Source: an uncultured Gluconobacter sp. (GTDB taxonomy: Bacteria > Pseudomonadota > Alphaproteobacteria > Acetobacterales > Acetobacteraceae). From it: a stretch of 21,444 bases of DNA. Both the position numbers and the translations under genes were made by a program. The notes below the pieces were generated by a model. The model saw only the letters and a list, made by a program, of their open reading frames with translations, was not told the DNA's origin and searched no databases. The stretch is from assembly GCA_937880175.1 (NCBI GenBank), contig CALFLO010000048.1, positions 1-21,444 of the forward strand. The letters run 5' to 3'. Shown in pieces: positions 9,514 to 17,070 of this stretch; the stretch's first letter is position 1; the number at the start of each line of letters is the position of its first letter.

Positions 9514-9873
9514 ATGCATCTTGAACAAAGAACCGGCCCCGTACCGGGCCTGGTGTACGCGACGGTCCGGCAGGGAATGACAACCCGTACATTCCCGATC
9601 GAAGTCCGCCGAACTGCTTCGGGCCATTACATCTCCCGTATGCCTGACAACCGCTGGTCAATCGAGTGCCTGACCATCGAAGCGGCACTGCTGATGCATG
9701 CTGCAGTCCTGTTCCCGGTCGAGCATGAACTCGCGCCATGGCTCTCGAACCTGAGACCGGCCCCTCTTGCCGTTGATCATATCCCCGGCCCCCTCAAAAG
9801 CCCGATTGCCGACGGTCAGGGAACAGAGCCGGTCATCCCGAAAAAAACCGAAAAGACCGAAGTAAACTCCTGA
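9514..9873 (+). CDS. hypothetical protein, 119 residues
   Basis: I do not recognise this protein. The ATG at 9514 is preferred because GAGG lies 10 bases upstream; an in-frame ATG at 9478 would add 12 residues but has no ribosome site. The central part (VYATVRQGMTTRTFPIEV, SGHYISRMPDNRWSIECL, then a hydrophobic amphipathic helix EAALLMHAAVLFPVEHEL) looks like a small folded alpha/beta domain. The tail is Pro/Lys-rich and ends KKTEKTEVNS, probably disordered. There is no signal peptide or membrane helix, so it is likely cytoplasmic. It is divergent from the TPR gene across about 114 bases and lies 48 bases before the secreted yellow-like gene. The codon use matches the neighbours, which supports a real gene. 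Confidence 0.65.
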   Translation: MHLEQRTGPVPGLVYATVRQGMTTRTFPIEVRRTASGHYISRMPDNRWSIECLTIEAALLMHAAVLFPVEHELAPWLSNLRPAPLAVDHIPGPLKSPIADGQGTEPVIPKKTEKTEVNS

Positions 9874-9921
9874 AGTCACTTCTGACTTGCCAAACACGGC
9901 TGGCAGGGCAATGTCAGAGAC

Positions 9922-10905
9922 ATGAAAACCCGCCTCCTGTACGTCGCCGCCGCTACCGGTCTTGCGGCACTGGCCTTCATGGCCACCCCCGCCAGAGCGG
10001 ATCACCCCTGGCAGGATGCCCCCCGGCAGGCTTCCATCACCACGGACGCGACGCTCTCCGGCCTTCAGCCCTCGACGCTGCTCCCGACCGGAAAAGGGAC
10101 CTTTCTGGCCCTCGACGCCAACGGCCACCCCGTCCGGATCGACACTACCAACACTGCGTCTCCCCTTTCCGGCTCCAGTCAGCCCACGGACCGTCTGGTC
10201 GCCCTGACCCTCTCCGGCGCTGATCTGTGGGGCCTGACTGCGGGTCCCCAGCCCGCTCTCATCCGGATGTCGCCGGATGGATCGGTCCAGTCCCGCATCC
10301 CCCTGAGCGGCGCGGCTGTAACGGGCAGTAATCTGATCGCCCTTCAGGTCCACGAGACCCACGCCTATCTGGCCGATGAAGGCAAACCCGCCCTCGTCGT
10401 GGCCAACGTCCAGACCGGCAAGTCCACCCGCTTCCTGCCTTTTGACCTGTCCTTGACGGGCCGACACCCGCTTTTGCGCAACGGCCAGCCTCACATGGGA
10501 CCGGACGGACACCCCATGGCGGGCGGTAATGTCCGTTTTCTGATGCTGGACGCCAAAGGCCAGTGGCTGTTCTACCAGCCCGCCTGCGGTCCCATGTCCC
10601 GCATTGACACCGCACTCCTGACCGACACGGACTTCACCGCCGTTGAACAGCTCGACGGCATTACCGAATGGCGGACCACGCCCAGCCTCGGCGGCGCAAC
10701 CCTGACGCCAGACAACGTCTTCTACCTGTCCGACATCACCTTCGGCAGCATCCTGAAATTCGGCCCTGACCGCATCCCGCTGCGGATCCTCAGGGACCCG
10801 CGCCTCTTCGATGCGGGCGCGCCCGCCGTCTCCGACAGCCACCAGATGGCCGTTCTGGTCACGGAAGATGGCACAACCCACATTCTCCGCATCGCCTTGC
10901 CCTGA
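9922..10905 (+). CDS. secreted protein resembling the major royal jelly / yellow family
   Basis: This 327-residue protein has a clear signal peptide (MKTRLLYVAAATGLAALAFM, then ATPARA before DHPW), so it is probably periplasmic. The mature part has short repeated beta-propeller-like strands. The segment HAYLADEGKPALVVANVQTG, then KSTRF, matches the pattern aY-x-D-x-g-x-x-g-l-x-v-x-d-l-x-t-G-x-x-x-R that I associate with the MRJP/yellow family, and LMLDAKGQWLFYQPACG resembles that family's next blade. Bacterial members are of unknown role; the insect yellow proteins and dopachrome-conversion enzymes are distant relatives. Three cysteine-poor halves and a single visible Cys argue against disulfide folding. 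There is no strong ribosome site in front of ATG 9922. It precedes thrC by 23 bases, but a TATAAA box in that gap suggests thrC may have its own start of transcription. Confidence 0.7.
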   Translation: MKTRLLYVAAATGLAALAFMATPARADHPWQDAPRQASITTDATLSGLQPSTLLPTGKGTFLALDANGHPVRIDTTNTASPLSGSSQPTDRLVALTLSGADLWGLTAGPQPALIRMSPDGSVQSRIPLSGAAVTGSNLIALQVHETHAYLADEGKPALVVANVQTGKSTRFLPFDLSLTGRHPLLRNGQPHMGPDGHPMAGGNVRFLMLDAKGQWLFYQPACGPMSRIDTALLTDTDFTAVEQLDGITEWRTTPSLGGATLTPDNVFYLSDITFGSILKFGPDRIPLRILRDPRLFDAGAPAVSDSHQMAVLVTEDGTTHILRIALP

Positions 10906-10913
10906 CAGGACGT

Positions 10914-10928
10914 GATATAAAATCCCCC
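10914..10928 (+). promoter_or_regulatory. TATAAA box directly before thrC
   Basis: In this GC-rich sequence an AT-rich element, GATATAAAAT, sits 5 bases before the thrC ATG. Read as a -10 box (TATAAA at 10916-10921), transcription would begin at about the first base of the start codon, giving a leaderless mRNA. No convincing -35 element lies 16-18 bases upstream, and there is no ribosome site close to the ATG (the nearest AGGA is about 18 bases away). Confidence 0.25.
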
Positions 10929-12329
10929 ATGCGCTACCGATCGACCCGCGGCGAGCTGACCGCCGACGCCCCGAACTTCTCTGACATCCTTCTCGCCGGC
11001 CTTGCGGGAGATGGTGGTCTCTACATGCCGGAGAGCTGGCCGAAGATCAGCCCGCAGACCCTGCGCGAGTGGCGTACGCTCTCCTATCCGGACCTCGCCG
11101 CCGAAGTCATCGCCCTCTTCACCGAAGGCGCGATCGACGTCGAAACCCTGCGCGACATGACCCGTGACGCCTATGCGGATTTCGATCACGCCGCCGTCGT
11201 CCCGCTGGTTGAAGTCGAACAGGATCTCTACTCCCTCGAACTGTTCCACGGCCCGACGCTGGCCTTCAAGGACATGGCGATGCAGATGCTCGGCCGACTG
11301 TTCGATCACGTCCTGACCCAGCGCAACCGCCATGTCACGATCGTCGGCGCGACCTCCGGCGACACCGGCTCGGCCGCCATCGAAGCCTGCCGTGGCCGCG
11401 AACGCCTTTCCGTCGTCATCCTGCACCCCAAGGGCCGCACCTCGGACGTCCAGCGCCGCCAGATGACGACCGTTCAGGACGACAACATCCTCAACATCGC
11501 CGTCGAAGGCGACTTCGACACCTGTCAGGATCTGGTCAAGGCGATGTTCGCCGACCATGCCTTCCGTGACGAGGTCTCGCTCTCGGCCGTCAATTCCATC
11601 AACTGGGCCCGCATCGCAGCCCAGATCCCGTATTACGTCCGCGCAGCCCTCGCCCTCGGCGCCCCGGACCGCGAAGTCTCCTTCTCGGTCCCGACCGGCA
11701 ATTTCGGCAACGTCCTCGCCGCCTGGGCCGCAAAGCAGATGGGCCTGCCCATCAAGAAGCTCTGCATCGGCTCCAACCGCAACGACATCCTCACGCGCTT
11801 CGTCATCGACAACGACATGAGCGTGCGTACGGTCGAGCCCAGCCTGTCGCCGTCGATGGACATTCAGGTCTCGTCCAACTTCGAGCGCCTGCTGTTCGAA
11901 CTGCTGGACCGCAACGCCACACGCTGCGCCGCCATCATGCGCGAGTTCCGCGAAACCGGCCGCATGGCCGTCCCGCATGACGCCTGGACCCGCATGAAAG
12001 ACGTCTTCGAGGGCATGACCCTCACCGACGAACAGACCAGCGAAGCCATGCGCCTGTTCTATAACGAGAGCCTCTATCTCGCGGACCCGCACAGCGCGAT
12101 CGGCCTCGCCGTCGGCAGGCGTTTCCAGGAACCCGGCATCCCCATGGTCGCGGCCGCCACGGCCCACCCCGCCAAGTTCCCGGACGCCGTGATCGCCGCC
12201 ACCGGCATCCACCCCAAACTCCCGCCGCACCTGTCCGACCTGTTCGAGCGCACCGAGCGCTACGAGTGTATGGACAGCCAGATTGCCGGCCTTCAGGACG
12301 CCGTCCGCGCCCATATCAAGCGCGGCTGA
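10929..12329 (+). CDS. thrC: threonine synthase
   Basis: This 466-residue pyridoxal-phosphate enzyme converts O-phosphohomoserine to threonine, the last step of threonine synthesis in the cytoplasm. The N-terminus MRYRSTRGELTADAPNFSDI, then LLAGLAGDGGLYMPE, is the standard opening of the long (type I) class. The PLP-binding lysine is K114 in FHGPTLAFKDMAMQMLG. The cofactor phosphate-binding loop is GATSGDTGSAA at residues 140-150. NSINWARIAAQIPYYV and VPTGNFGNVLAAWAAKQMG are further hallmarks. Length is normal and nothing is missing. It is followed after 62 bases, containing a strong hairpin, by an M16 peptidase gene; this thrC/M16 pairing is common in related alphaproteobacteria. Confidence 0.97.
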   Translation: MRYRSTRGELTADAPNFSDILLAGLAGDGGLYMPESWPKISPQTLREWRTLSYPDLAAEVIALFTEGAIDVETLRDMTRDAYADFDHAAVVPLVEVEQDLYSLELFHGPTLAFKDMAMQMLGRLFDHVLTQRNRHVTIVGATSGDTGSAAIEACRGRERLSVVILHPKGRTSDVQRRQMTTVQDDNILNIAVEGDFDTCQDLVKAMFADHAFRDEVSLSAVNSINWARIAAQIPYYVRAALALGAPDREVSFSVPTGNFGNVLAAWAAKQMGLPIKKLCIGSNRNDILTRFVIDNDMSVRTVEPSLSPSMDIQVSSNFERLLFELLDRNATRCAAIMREFRETGRMAVPHDAWTRMKDVFEGMTLTDEQTSEAMRLFYNESLYLADPHSAIGLAVGRRFQEPGIPMVAAATAHPAKFPDAVIAATGIHPKLPPHLSDLFERTERYECMDSQIAGLQDAVRAHIKRG

Positions 12330-12342
12330 TCCTTGAAAAACA

Positions 12343-12366
12343 CAGGCTCCCCAGCCGGGGGGCCTG
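12343..12366 (+). terminator. stable hairpin between thrC and the M16 peptidase gene
   Basis: A 10-base-pair stem (CAGGCTCCCC pairing with GGGGGGCCTG, with one T-G wobble) and a 4-base AGCC loop start 14 bases after the thrC stop. No T run follows on the plus strand (CCTTCCTG), so it would be an imperfect intrinsic terminator. On the minus strand TTTTT follows about 5 bases beyond the stem. It may attenuate read-through from thrC or act as an mRNA processing or stability element. Confidence 0.4.
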
Positions 12367-12391
12367 CCTTCCTGCGACAATACGGAACCTC

Positions 12392-13657
12392 ATGCCCGAT
12401 ACGATTGAAGTCACCAGACTCGATAACGGCCTGACCATCATCACCGAACGGATGGACCGCGTTGAAACCGTGTCTTTCGGAGCCTATGTCTCCATCGGCA
12501 CGCGCGACGAGACCGCCGCCAATAACGGCGTCTCCCACTTCCTCGAACACATGGCCTTCAAGGGCACCGGGCGCCGCTCCGCCGCCCAGATCGCGGAAGA
12601 CATCGAGAATGTCGGCGGCTACATCAACGCCTACACCGCCCGCGAAACCACAGCCTATTACGTCAAGCTGCTGAAGAACGACCTCGCACTCGGCGTGGAC
12701 ATCATCGGCGACATCCTGACCCACAGCACGTTTCTTGACGCCGAAATCGAGCGCGAACGCGGTGTGATTCTTCAGGAAATCGGTCAGGCCAACGACACGC
12801 CCGACGACATCATCTTCGACCAGTTTCAGGAACGCGCCTTCCCCGAACAGCCCATGGGCCGCCCCACACTGGGCTCCGAAGACCTCGTCTCGACCATGAC
12901 GCGCGACACGCTCATGTCCTACATGCGCGAGCACTACACGACCCACAACATCACCATCGCCGCCGCCGGAAACCTGCACCATCAGGACGTCGTGGCTCTG
13001 GTACAGGAACACTTCCGCGACCTCCCCACCCATCAGACGCCCCGCCCCCGCGCGGCCGCGTATGAAGGCGGCGAACTACGTACGACCCGCGAACTGGATC
13101 AGGCCCATCTCGTCATGGGCTTTCCGTCCGTCAGCTACATGCACCCCGATCATTACGCGGTCATGATCCTCTCGACGCTGCTCGGCGGCGGCATGTCCTC
13201 GCGCCTGTTCCAGGAAATCCGTGAGCGCCGCGGTCTGGTCTACAGCGTCTATTCCTTCGCCTCCCCCTTCAGCGACAGCGGCCTGTTCGGCCTCTACGCC
13301 GGCACGGGCGAGGAACAGACCGCCGAACTCGTCCCCGTCATGATCGACGAACTCAAGCGCCTTCAGGATGGCCTCAGCGAAGCGGAACTCTCCCGCGCCC
13401 GCGCCCAGCTCAAATCCTCGCTCCTGATGTCGCTGGAAAGCACCGGCAGCCGCTGCGAACAGCTCGCCCGCCAGATCCAGGTCCATAATCGCCCGATCCC
13501 GACAGCCGAAACGGTTGGCAAGATCGATGCCGTGACGGAAGACGACATCCTGCGCGTCGCCCGCACCATTTTCTCTGGCACGCCGACCTTCACCGCCATC
13601 GGCCCCGTCGGCAACATGCCCTCGCTCGAGGACATCACAGCAAGGCTCGCCGCATGA
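12392..13657 (+). CDS. M16 family zinc peptidase (processing-peptidase-like)
   Basis: This 421-residue protein is related to the beta subunit of mitochondrial processing peptidase and to bacterial PqqL/YmxG-type enzymes. The inverted zinc motif is intact: H49-F-L-E52-H53 within GVSHFLEHMAFKGT, and the third ligand E129 lies exactly 76 residues after H53 in ERERGVILQEI. The C-terminal half has the non-catalytic M16 repeat with VYSVYSFASPFSDSGLFGLY and the GGGMSSRLFQEIRE substrate-cleft segment. No signal peptide is seen, so it is probably cytoplasmic. ATG 12392 is chosen because homology starts right there (IEVTRLDNGL); an upstream in-frame start would overlap thrC and the hairpin. The stop overlaps the ATG of pmbA by four bases, which suggests coupled translation. 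Confidence 0.93.
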   Translation: MPDTIEVTRLDNGLTIITERMDRVETVSFGAYVSIGTRDETAANNGVSHFLEHMAFKGTGRRSAAQIAEDIENVGGYINAYTARETTAYYVKLLKNDLALGVDIIGDILTHSTFLDAEIERERGVILQEIGQANDTPDDIIFDQFQERAFPEQPMGRPTLGSEDLVSTMTRDTLMSYMREHYTTHNITIAAAGNLHHQDVVALVQEHFRDLPTHQTPRPRAAAYEGGELRTTRELDQAHLVMGFPSVSYMHPDHYAVMILSTLLGGGMSSRLFQEIRERRGLVYSVYSFASPFSDSGLFGLYAGTGEEQTAELVPVMIDELKRLQDGLSEAELSRARAQLKSSLLMSLESTGSRCEQLARQIQVHNRPIPTAETVGKIDAVTEDDILRVARTIFSGTPTFTAIGPVGNMPSLEDITARLAA

Positions 13658-14985
13658 CCACAACGCCTGTCGAAGCCCTCCTCGCCGCAGCCCGCCGCCA
13701 CGGCGCAGACCACGCGGACGCCATTCTCGTCCGCGACGAGTCCGAATCTGCGCTCGTCCGCAAGGGCGTCCCCGAAGGCATCGAGCGCTCCGAGAGCGTC
13801 GCCCTCGGCCTGCGCGTCTTTCGCGGCAAGCGCGCGGCCACGGTTTCGACGAGCGTTCTGAACGAGGCCGAGTTCGACCGTCTGGCCGAACAGGCCTGCG
13901 CCATGGCCCTGGTCGTCCCTGAAGACCAGTATGCCGGCCTCGCCGAAGCCGCCCTCCAGGGCCGTTTCGACGCCGCCGGACTGAACCTCGAATGCAGCTC
14001 CGCCCCAAGCATGGACGACCTCCTCGCCCGCGCCCGCGAAGCCGAGGACACCGCCCTGTCCTTTGAAGGCATCACCAACACCAACGGCGCCTCCGCAGGC
14101 CATGGCCGCACCTCGGTCGCACTCGGCACCTCGGCAGGCTTCTTCGGCGCCTACAGCCGCACCGCACACTCCACCAGCGCCAGCGTCCTCACTGGCGAAG
14201 GCGCCACGATGCAGCGCGACTACGCCTATCGCAGCGCCGTGCATCTCGAAGACCTCGAAAGTGCGACCATCATCGGCCGCGAAGCTGCCGAGCGGGTGCT
14301 GGCACGCATCAATCCCGGCCGCCCCCGCACCGGCACCTACAGCGTGATCTACGACCCGCGCGTCTCCGCCACACTGCTCGGCCATCTGATCGGTGCCATC
14401 AACGGGGCCGCCATCGCACGAGGCACATCCTTCCTCAAGGACAGCCTCGGCAAGCAGATCCTCTCCTCCGGCCTGACCATCCATGACGACCCGCGGCGCA
14501 TCCGGGGCGCGGCCTCCCGCCCCTTCGACGCCGAAGGCTGTGCCGCCCTGCCGCTGGACCTGATCGCGGACGGCGTTCTCCAGACCTGGCTCCTCGACTC
14601 CCGCAGCGGTCGGCAGCTCAACATGCCCACGAACGGCCGCGCCAGCCGTGGCGTCGCCTCGCCACCTTCCCCGAGTGTGACAAATCTTCATCTCGCACCC
14701 GGAACCCTTTCTTCCGAAGCCCTGCGTTCCGATATCAGTGAAGGGATCCTGATCACCGAGCTCATGGGCTCGTCGGTCAACATGCTGACCGGCGATTACA
14801 GCCGTGGCGCTTCGGGCTTCATGATCCGCAACGGCGAGATCGCCGAACCCGTCGCCGAACTCACGGTGGCCGGCAATCTCAAGGACATGTTTGCCCGCAT
14901 GATTCCGGGCAGTGATCTAATGTTCCGGCAGAGCGTTAACGCTCCGAGTATCCGGATCGACGGCATGAACATTGCAGGACTTTGA
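13654..14985 (+). CDS. pmbA: TldD/PmbA family protein, PmbA (TldE) type
   Basis: This 443-residue protein starts at an ATGA overlap with the M16 gene. It matches the PmbA/TldE branch: an N-terminal domain with ADAILVRDESESALVRKG and ERSESVALGLRVFRGKRAA, and the C-terminal signature GDYSRGASGFMIRNGEIAEP followed by VAELTVAGNLKDMFARM. In Escherichia coli, TldE pairs with TldD, which supplies the HExxxH zinc site, to form a protease that trims modified peptides and antitoxins. No HExxxH is seen here, as expected for the TldE partner. tldD is not in the window. The pairing with an M16 peptidase in one overlapping unit is suggestive, because M16 and TldD/E proteins each take part in maturation of peptide-derived products such as PQQ and microcins, but no precursor peptide is visible. 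Confidence 0.92.
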   Translation: MTTTPVEALLAAARRHGADHADAILVRDESESALVRKGVPEGIERSESVALGLRVFRGKRAATVSTSVLNEAEFDRLAEQACAMALVVPEDQYAGLAEAALQGRFDAAGLNLECSSAPSMDDLLARAREAEDTALSFEGITNTNGASAGHGRTSVALGTSAGFFGAYSRTAHSTSASVLTGEGATMQRDYAYRSAVHLEDLESATIIGREAAERVLARINPGRPRTGTYSVIYDPRVSATLLGHLIGAINGAAIARGTSFLKDSLGKQILSSGLTIHDDPRRIRGAASRPFDAEGCAALPLDLIADGVLQTWLLDSRSGRQLNMPTNGRASRGVASPPSPSVTNLHLAPGTLSSEALRSDISEGILITELMGSSVNMLTGDYSRGASGFMIRNGEIAEPVAELTVAGNLKDMFARMIPGSDLMFRQSVNAPSIRIDGMNIAGL

Positions 14986-15935
14986 TGCGTAATTTTCGAC
15001 TTCTCCCGATCGCCTTTGCCTTTCTCTGCGTCCTCGGAACCGCAGACGCACGGCCAGGCGGCGGCAGCTCCATCGGAAGCCGTGGCTCCCACACCTGGAG
15101 CGCGCCCCCGCGCACATCCATCACGCCGGGCTGGGCGCGCCCGATGGACCAGTCCGCAACGCCGCGTCCCTCGCCCAATTACAGCTCACCGGGCTACGCT
15201 TCCCCGGCCCGTCCGATGCCCGGCTATGGTGCTCCGGCCTACAGACCCTCCTACCCTGTCCGCCATCCGTTCCTGAGCGGCTTCGCAGGCGGCTTTCTGG
15301 GCGCAGGCCTGTTCGGCCTTCTGAGCGGCCACGGTATGATGGGCGGCATGACAGGCGGCACGTCGTTCTTCGGCTTCCTGTTTCAGGTCCTCATCATCGG
15401 TGGCCTGATCGCGTTCGTGCTTCGCATGTTCGGCAACCGCCGCCAGAACCAGATGGGCGCAAGCCCGATGGGCATGCCGTCATCTGCTGGCGCGGCCCCG
15501 CCTTTCGGCAATAATGGCGGCAGCGCACCCGTGACGCTGACCAACGATGATTACACGAGCTTCCAGCGGCTCCTGCTCGACATCCAGGCCGCCTGGAGCG
15601 CACAGAACATGCGCGCTCTCTCCAACATGGCCACACCGGAAATGACGGGCTATTTCAACGCCCAGCTTTCCGATCTGGCCAGCCGTGGCGCCCGGAACAT
15701 CGTTTCCAACGTCCAGTTCCAGCGCGGCGACCTCTCGGAAGCCTGGCGCGAGGGCAGCCTCACCTACGCCACCGTCGCCATGCGCTACTCCATGACGGAC
15801 GTCACCACGGACTCCATGGGCAACGTCATCGATGGCAGCTCCACCGAACCCGTCACCGTGACCGAACTCTGGACCTTCGTCCGTGCCGACGGCCGCGGCA
15901 ACTGGATCCTCTCCGCCATCCAGCAGGCTGGCTGA
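14985..15935 (+). CDS. Tim44-like domain membrane protein
   Basis: The ATG at 14985 overlaps the pmbA stop by one base (TGATG) and has AGGA 5 bases upstream, so it is preferred over TTG 14982. The 316-residue protein has an N-terminal signal or anchor (residues 1-22, ending TADA), a Gly/Pro/Ser-rich low-complexity linker (about 24-92), and a Gly-rich hydrophobic region with a membrane helix (about 126-148, FLFQVLIIGGLIAFVLRMFG). A second low-complexity stretch follows, then a Tim44-like domain at about 185-316 (YTSFQRLLLDIQAAWSAQN, MATPEMTGYFNAQLSDLASR, ending in ELWTFVRADGRGNWILSAIQ). The domain resembles the mitochondrial import-motor subunit; its bacterial role is not well defined, but inner-membrane placement is likely. 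It ends the forward block, just before a strong terminator. Confidence 0.88.
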   Translation: MRNFRLLPIAFAFLCVLGTADARPGGGSSIGSRGSHTWSAPPRTSITPGWARPMDQSATPRPSPNYSSPGYASPARPMPGYGAPAYRPSYPVRHPFLSGFAGGFLGAGLFGLLSGHGMMGGMTGGTSFFGFLFQVLIIGGLIAFVLRMFGNRRQNQMGASPMGMPSSAGAAPPFGNNGGSAPVTLTNDDYTSFQRLLLDIQAAWSAQNMRALSNMATPEMTGYFNAQLSDLASRGARNIVSNVQFQRGDLSEAWREGSLTYATVAMRYSMTDVTTDSMGNVIDGSSTEPVTVTELWTFVRADGRGNWILSAIQQAG

Positions 15936-15949
15936 AGTCTCCAAAACAG

Positions 15950-15984
15950 AAAAAGGCCCGGGAAACCCCCGGGCCTTTTTTATT
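15950..15984 (+). terminator. strong, probably bidirectional terminator
   Basis: A perfect 8-base GC stem (GGCCCGGG at 15955-15962 and CCCGGGCC at 15968-15975) with a 5-base AAACC loop is flanked by AAAAA on the left and TTTTTT on the right. The flanking A and T runs extend the stem. On the plus strand it ends the pmbA/Tim44 transcript 14 bases after the stop codon. On the minus strand it lies 17 bases beyond the end of the CoxF-like gene and is followed by TTTTT, so it should also end that leftward operon. Confidence 0.88.
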
Positions 15985-16000
15985 GCCTGCAATTCAGCTG

Positions 16001-16123
16001 TTACAGCCGCGTCAGCGTAATGACGTAAAAGATAACGGCCAGCAGCACGACGCCGCCCACAATCCCCGTAATCCGGCTCAGCCGCCGCTTGCGGGCGAGA
16101 TCAATATCAGTGGTCATGCTCAT
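16001..16123 (-). CDS. CoxF-like single-helix membrane peptide, 40 residues
   Basis: This tiny gene starts at ATG 16123, sharing ATGA with the ctaB stop, and ends at TAA 16003-16001. The protein is MSMTTDIDLARKRRLSRITG, then a hydrophobic helix (IVGGVVLLAVIFYVITL), ending TRL. The layout of a basic RKRR stretch followed by one membrane helix ending FYVITLTRL matches what I recall of CoxF, the very short protein encoded between ctaB and ctaG in aa3 cytochrome c oxidase operons of other alphaproteobacteria (typically RRxRN, then a helix with FYVVT). Its exact biochemical role is not settled. The basic residues before the helix suggest a cytoplasmic N-terminus. An alternative ATG at 16117 would shorten it by two residues. 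No gene for ctaG or oxidase subunit III follows; the terminator does. Confidence 0.75.
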   Translation of the reverse strand: MSMTTDIDLARKRRLSRITGIVGGVVLLAVIFYVITLTRL

Positions 16124-17070
16124 CCGATCAGAACCCGGTCAACCAGAAGCCCGCAGAACAGCAGGAACAGATAAGCCAGCGAATACCGGAACGCGAACCG
16201 CGCGGGCTTGTCCTTCGTCAGGCTCACCCCTTCCGCATCCTGCTGATCCGTCAGGACCCGGAACGCACAGAAAATGAACCCCAGATCCAGCAGACTGGTC
16301 ACAACCGTATAGGTCAGCCCGACTTCATGCACGAAGCTCGGCACCAGCGACACAGCCGTCAGAATGAACGTGTAGATCAGGATCTGCCACCGCGTATGAC
16401 GCGCACCCTTCACGACCGGCAGCATCGGAATGCCCGCCTTGCCGTAATCCTTGCAGGCATAAAGCGACAGGGACCAGAAATGCGGCGGCGTCCACAGGAA
16501 CACGATTGCAAACATCGCCACCGGCAGCACGTCCATGGAATTCATGGTCGCCGCCCAGCCGATCATCGGCGGAAACGCCCCCGCAGCCCCACCAATCACG
16601 ATGTTCTGCGGCGTGCTCCGCTTGAGCCACATCGTATAAATGACACTGTAAAAGAAAATCGAGAACGCCAGAATACCCGCCGCCAGCGCATTCGTCGCCA
16701 GCCACAGCACAACCACGGACAGAACCGACAGCACAACACCGTAAACCAGCGCCGCCTGCTCCGGCATGCGACCGTCCGGAATGGGCCGTACGACAGTCCG
16801 CTTCATGATCGCGTCAATGTCGCGGTCATACCACATGTTGATCGCACCAGCGGCTCCGGCCCCGATACAGATGCACAGAATGGTAATCATCCCAATGGGG
16901 ATGGACGGCCAGCGCGGCGCCACGGCCATGCCCGCGGCCCCCGTAAACACCACCAGCGAAATCACGCGCGGCTTGAGAAGCGCCAGCCATTCACGCAGGG
17001 ACGGATCACCATCCTTGCCCGGAACGGAAAAAACCCCCGAAGGGGCTAAAGGTGTCGCCGTATCACTCAT
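16120..17070 (-). CDS. ctaB: protoheme IX farnesyltransferase (heme O synthase)
   Basis: This 316-residue polytopic UbiA-superfamily prenyltransferase adds a farnesyl group to heme B to make heme O. The first Asp-rich motif is N78-M-W-Y-D82-R-D-I-D86 followed by KRTVVRPIPDG, and the second conserved region is YACKDYGKAGIPMLPVVKG. LKPRVISLVVFTGAAGM near residue 32 is the usual first helix. The C-terminal helices are complete. The ATG at 17070 shares ATGA with the stop of the subunit I-like gene and has no ribosome site of its own, so translation is probably coupled. Acetic acid bacteria respire mainly with a bo3 ubiquinol oxidase that needs heme O, which gives this enzyme a clear job even without an aa3 oxidase. 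cyoE is an equivalent name. Confidence 0.97.
   Translation of the reverse strand: MSDTATPLAPSGVFSVPGKDGDPSLREWLALLKPRVISLVVFTGAAGMAVAPRWPSIPIGMITILCICIGAGAAGAINMWYDRDIDAIMKRTVVRPIPDGRMPEQAALVYGVVLSVLSVVVLWLATNALAAGILAFSIFFYSVIYTMWLKRSTPQNIVIGGAAGAFPPMIGWAATMNSMDVLPVAMFAIVFLWTPPHFWSLSLYACKDYGKAGIPMLPVVKGARHTRWQILIYTFILTAVSLVPSFVHEVGLTYTVVTSLLDLGFIFCAFRVLTDQQDAEGVSLTKDKPARFAFRYSLAYLFLLFCGLLVDRVLIG

Noticed and set aside
9873..9888. Small hairpin AAGTCA-CTTC-TGACTT at the end of the 119-residue gene
   Set aside because: A 6-base AT-containing stem without a following T run; not enough for a terminator call.
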